Of a stretch of DNA of 16,963 nt, positions 13,910 to 16,963 are shown piece after piece. A model generated the notes under the pieces. That model searched no databases. It had not been told where the DNA came from and saw nothing but the letters and a program-made list of their open reading frames with translations. The position numbers and the translations under genes were made by a program. The stretch covers positions 1 through 16,963 of the forward strand of contig JAPOXI010000132.1 of NCBI GenBank assembly GCA_026707185.1, read 5' to 3'. Origin of the DNA: Chloroflexota bacterium (GTDB lineage Bacteria; Chloroflexota; UBA11872). Every line of letters starts with the position of its first letter. Position 1 is the stretch's first letter.

Positions 13910-15378
13910 TGCTCCACCGGACAGACGTCGCCGCCACTCCAGCGTGCCGCGGCCGCCGCATGGTCCCCACGCCAGGGAACGAAGTCGTCCGTGCCGAATC
14001 CCTCCAACACGTGTCCGTCTGGGTCAAGCAGTTCCGCCTGCAGCTCACCCTCGCTCACGGTCGAAGTCGCGGCGTTGAGGACCAGCTGCTTGCCGCCGAC
14101 GGGCAAGAGATGCGTGGTCAGCGTCCCAACCACATCGCCGCCGGGGCCTGAGACAGCGGCCCAATACCGGTTGACGGCCCAGCTGGCCCGGCAGATGGCG
14201 GAGAAAAACGGCCAGATGCTGGGACTCTTGGATGCCGGGTCGCCGTGCAGCCCTTCCGTCGCCGAGAAGTACATGTAGTGCCGGCCGTTGTGTTCGATCA
14301 GGTTGTGCGAGGGCCACAGCATGCCGCCGCCGTAGTCCCCCAGCGCCCCCGTGGACACCGCCGGGAGCCGCACTCGCCGGTCCCAGATTCGCCCGTCCGC
14401 GCTCCCGCCCAGGTGCAACTCCATCGTCTGTGTGCGGTTGAGATAGATCCCGATCACCCCCAGGTACCCGCTCCGGACACGCGTCACGCAAAGCTCCATG
14501 ATCTGAATGTCCTGCGGGTCGTAGATGTCCGGCTGGATGATCGTTTCAAACGGGCTCCAGTTCGACCCGTCCGGGCTCGTGCGCCGTGCCATCACCCGCC
14601 GCCCCTCCGCGAAGATGTCATACGGCACCAGCCCGCCCGGATGCGCCGGCTCGCCCAGCTTGTGCGTCGCCATATACGTGCCGTCCGGCTCGCGAAAGAT
14701 ATACGTCGTATCCGCCGTGTGCTTCGGATTCTCGTAGGGAATCACCAGCCGCACGCCCGGCACCGCCACTTCCAGCACCGGACCCTCACTCACCGTCCAG
14801 TGGATCCCGTCCGGCGAGAAGTACCGATACATCCCGCGCTCGTGCCTCTGCCCCGGTCCTGGAGGCGGCAGCCCGCGGATGAACCCCGGCCCGCCGCCGA
14901 CCGTGTTGTTCGGGTCGCGCATCACAAACATCTCGTAGCGCTGGTCCGGCTCGGCCTCTGGATCGATCAGCACCGAGCTGTAATTGGCGGGCCCGCCCGA
15001 ATCGAAGTCCAGCAGGATATTCGTGCGCGGATATCCCGGGTGCGGACACAAGTCGAGTTCGGGGCGCGTCCACTCCACCCCGTCTTCAGACACCAGGTGG
15101 GTCACGCGCCGGTAGTTCTCAAAATAGCCCGTCGTCAGCGGCGTGGAAGCCTGCCAGCCCTTCCATAGCCCGTCGATCGGGTCAAGCGCGAATGTTCCGT
15201 GCGCGAATACCGAGCCGTTATCCCAGGGCCTGGCCGGCGTAACCAACGGATTGTTGGGATCCAACTCGCCCGGCTCCAGCCGCCAGGCCAGCATCTCCTG
15301 GTGGGCGATGTCCTCGCCAAGGATCATCGAGAGACAGTCGGTACGTCGCCTGACGCCGGTTGGAAAGGAAAACGCCAT
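13852..15378 (-). CDS. Beta-propeller glycosidase-like protein (GH32/GH43-type fold)
   Basis: A 508-residue protein with two parts. Residues about 30-430 form a propeller-like domain. Four S-x-D-G-x-x-W motifs start at 97, 188, 268 and 326, the blade-turn signature seen in GH32/GH43/GH68-type five-bladed propellers. Asp53 in RPWDNG is a candidate first-blade acidic residue. Residues about 430-508 form a beta-sandwich-like tail ending VRFHLRRARLYGYAW, as in related uncharacterised bacterial proteins. No signal peptide is seen, so it is predicted to act in the cytoplasm, for example on imported oligosaccharides. The ATG at 15378 has AAGGG 5 nt upstream. Its 3' end overlaps or abuts the acylase start, with the stop TAG inside a GGGAGTAG that could also serve as the acylase ribosome-binding site. 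Activity is unproven; it could be a non-catalytic sugar-binding propeller. Confidence 0.78.
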   Translation of the reverse strand: MAFSFPTGVRRRTDCLSMILGEDIAHQEMLAWRLEPGELDPNNPLVTPARPWDNGSVFAHGTFALDPIDGLWKGWQASTPLTTGYFENYRRVTHLVSEDGVEWTRPELDLCPHPGYPRTNILLDFDSGGPANYSSVLIDPEAEPDQRYEMFVMRDPNNTVGGGPGFIRGLPPPGPGQRHERGMYRYFSPDGIHWTVSEGPVLEVAVPGVRLVIPYENPKHTADTTYIFREPDGTYMATHKLGEPAHPGGLVPYDIFAEGRRVMARRTSPDGSNWSPFETIIQPDIYDPQDIQIMELCVTRVRSGYLGVIGIYLNRTQTMELHLGGSADGRIWDRRVRLPAVSTGALGDYGGGMLWPSHNLIEHNGRHYMYFSATEGLHGDPASKSPSIWPFFSAICRASWAVNRYWAAVSGPGGDVVGTLTTHLLPVGGKQLVLNAATSTVSEGELQAELLDPDGHVLEGFGTDDFVPWRGDHAAAAARWSGGDVCPVEHCAVRFHLRRARLYGYAWE

Positions 15379-15951
15379 AGCACCCTTGCGCGTTTCGCCG
15401 CGTCGTCCAGGCGACGGCGCGCGAATCTAGCAGACGCGATCGACGTCCCTTTCGGGCTTTTGGTTGGCGTATGATTTACCGAATTGGGAATGAGCTGTGC
15501 CGGAATCGACCATTCGTTCTCGCGTGTAAGCGCTAGACCCATCAACTGAGCGGCTTTGGGAGCCCGCGTGCTGTTCCTTGAGGACCGGCTGTTAGGGCTT
15601 CCACCAACTCCGAGTGGTTGGGCTCGGGACTAGGTCACGACACGCTACGATACGGTGGCGTTTTCGACAGATCAGTTGCGATCTGGAGTGGGCAATGCAT
15701 CGCGACCTGGCAGCCGAGCATTTGCCAGTGGCCGCGCACTCACAGCCGCCCAGTTACCGTGCAATTAGTCGCAGTCGTTGGCGATTGTTTCGTGACGCCA
15801 GCCACCGATGCCCCATTACTACGGAAGTACGGGTCACGACGCGTCGTTGTGCACGGAACGACGTGACGAGAGCGGACCGCGTGCCCACAGGGAATAAGAC
15901 TCGCTCGCAGGTGTTGTCCAATCCACTCGCCAGATGGTTAGGTGTCGCATC
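15379..15951. other. 573-bp intergenic region, divergent
   Basis: This spacer lies between the minus-strand glycosidase-like gene and the plus-strand MMPL transporter gene. A TATGAT at 15470-15475 resembles a -10 box but has no -35 partner, and CCAAC/GTTGG forms a weak hairpin near 15602-15618. Open frames of 70-113 codons run through it on both strands but have no recognisable domain, no ribosome-binding site of note and biased composition, so I call no gene. I see no RNA gene, repeat or mobile element. Confidence 0.5.
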
Positions 15952-16963
15952 ATGAACCAGGTCCTCACCAAATTCAGCTCGCTGGTCACGGCCCGACCCT
16001 GGATCACCCTCCTCGTCGTCTTCATCGTCACCATTGCCCTCGGTGCCGGCGGCGCGGTTCGCGCCCCGCTTCCGTCAACGGCGGAGACGCTGCCCGATGA
16101 CAGCCCGGTTGCCGACGCAATAGACGAAATCAATCAGCTCTTCGGCGACCACGGGGAAATCAGCGCCGTCACCCTCCTGTTCCGCGGCGACGCACTCACC
16201 CCCGCCGGGCTGGGCCAAATGGACGCCCTGGTCAATGACATCGCCAGCGACCCGGGCGTGCAACAGCTGTTGGCCCCTGAAAACCCGGTCTTCGCGCCCT
16301 CCTCCCTGATCAAGTTCGCGCTTCAGATCCAGAGCCTGGAGGCGGTTACGCAGGCCCAGATCGACGCGGTGCGCGTGCTTCCGGAAGTCCAGCCGCTGCT
16401 TGCCCTCATGACAGGAACCGATACGGACGGCACCAAGATTGCGATCGGCAACATTCGCCTCCTCGACACCGGCGACGAGAACCTGGCGGCGGCTGAACGG
16501 AAGATCAACCAGCTGGCCACCGCGTCCGAGGGCCCGCTGCGCGCCAGCAGCATCTCCTTCATCGTGATCGAGGACGGATACAAGGCAGGCATCGAGGAGG
16601 GGATGGCGCCGCTGATCGGCGTGGCCTTCCTGCTGATCGCATTGCTGCTGCTGCTCTTCACGCGCGCGCTGTCAGATATGTGGCTGACGCTGGCCGGTCT
16701 CCTCACCTCCATCATCTGGATCATCGGCGCCGAAGGCTGGCTCGGCCCGAACGCGCTGGGCCTGATCGGCCCGCCGAACTCGCTGACCTCGCTGGTTCCG
16801 ATCATTGTCATCGGGCTGACCGTGGACTATGCGATCCAGACCATCTCGCACTACCGCGAGCAGCGGGTCGAGGGTCACGACGTGCTCACGGCCATTCGCC
16901 GGGGGCTGAGCCACGTCACGGTTCCGCTGCTGCTGGCTGCCGTCACCACCATCGTGGGCATGC
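15952..16963 (+). CDS. MMPL/RND-family transporter, N-terminal part (runs off right edge)
   Basis: 337 codons are visible and the frame is open at the edge. TM1 is at about residues 17-36, followed by an extracytoplasmic loop domain of about 180 residues. Four further membrane segments appear at about 220-238, 245-262, 278-298 and from 321 onward. The TM4 signature GLTVDYAI carries Asp292-Tyr293, the proton-relay pair typical of the MMPL branch of RND transporters. HYREQR follows TM4, as in relatives. These proteins export lipids, hopanoids or drugs by proton antiport; the cargo is unknown. The ATG at 15952 has AGGTG about 8 nt upstream, and the N-terminus (RPWITLLVV) is a usual start of TM1. 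A complete protein of this family would be 700-1000 residues, so more than half lies beyond the window. Confidence 0.92.
   Translation, partial: MNQVLTKFSSLVTARPWITLLVVFIVTIALGAGGAVRAPLPSTAETLPDDSPVADAIDEINQLFGDHGEISAVTLLFRGDALTPAGLGQMDALVNDIASDPGVQQLLAPENPVFAPSSLIKFALQIQSLEAVTQAQIDAVRVLPEVQPLLALMTGTDTDGTKIAIGNIRLLDTGDENLAAAERKINQLATASEGPLRASSISFIVIEDGYKAGIEEGMAPLIGVAFLLIALLLLLFTRALSDMWLTLAGLLTSIIWIIGAEGWLGPNALGLIGPPNSLTSLVPIIVIGLTVDYAIQTISHYREQRVEGHDVLTAIRRGLSHVTVPLLLAAVTTIVGM

Noticed and set aside
14245..15168. 307-codon plus-strand open frame opposite the glycosidase-like gene
   Set aside because: Its Arg/His/Val-rich composition is typical of an antisense shadow; the minus strand has four regularly built propeller motifs.
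1..16963. CRISPR array, prophage, transposase or insertion-sequence ends
   Set aside because: I saw no short regularly spaced repeats, no transposase or integrase motifs and no terminal inverted repeats with target duplications.

Overview
The window looks like a piece of a GC-rich (roughly 60-63% by eye) chromosome from Chloroflexota, perhaps a marine or sponge-associated lineage. This rests on the solute-binding lipoprotein, whose post-lipobox linker is made of repeated Glu-Lys-Val-Val units of a kind common in that phylum. It also rests on paralogous phytanoyl-CoA-dioxygenase-like and Gfo/Idh/MocA genes, which are abundant in such genomes. The assignment is an inference; there is no rRNA, tRNA or phylogenetic marker here.

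Layout. (1) 1-1242, minus strand: a DJ-1/PfpI-family protein whose stop overlaps by 4 bp the start of a TIM-barrel sugar isomerase cut by the left edge. (2) 1829-3388, plus: an orphan Tat-type extracellular solute-binding lipoprotein, closed by a strong hairpin with a UUCG loop. (3) 3573-5199: a PhyH-type dioxygenase, then two very short lipoprotein genes on the opposite strand. (4) 5432-6244, plus: a short-chain NAD-dependent epimerase/uronate-dehydrogenase-like gene, lower in GC and carrying an unusual Cys cluster. (5) 6359-8998, minus: a third short lipoprotein gene followed by two tandem, paralogous Gfo/Idh/MocA oxidoreductases 17 bp apart. (6) 9273-10268, plus: a second PhyH-type dioxygenase, clearly a paralogue of the first, with the same start geometry. 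(7) 10311-15378, minus: a likely three-gene operon of a beta-propeller glycosidase-like protein, a penicillin-acylase-family Ntn hydrolase and a third, divergent Gfo/Idh oxidoreductase. (8) 15952 to the right edge, plus: the N-terminal part of an MMPL/RND-type membrane transporter.

Most genes fit uptake and catabolism of sugars or sugar derivatives: binding protein, glycosidase-like propeller, amidohydrolase, three sugar-type NAD(P) oxidoreductases, a uronate-dehydrogenase-like SDR and a sugar isomerase. The substrate cannot be read from the sequence. The most unusual item is a family of three tiny lipoproteins (67, 71 and 83 residues). Each has a twin-arginine-like motif at residues 19-20 and a lipobox Cys at residue 38, followed by a mature peptide of only 30-46 residues with a conserved Thr-Pro-Phe/Tyr-x-Phe-Pro core. 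Two of the three also share a 30-bp upstream block. I do not recognise this family.
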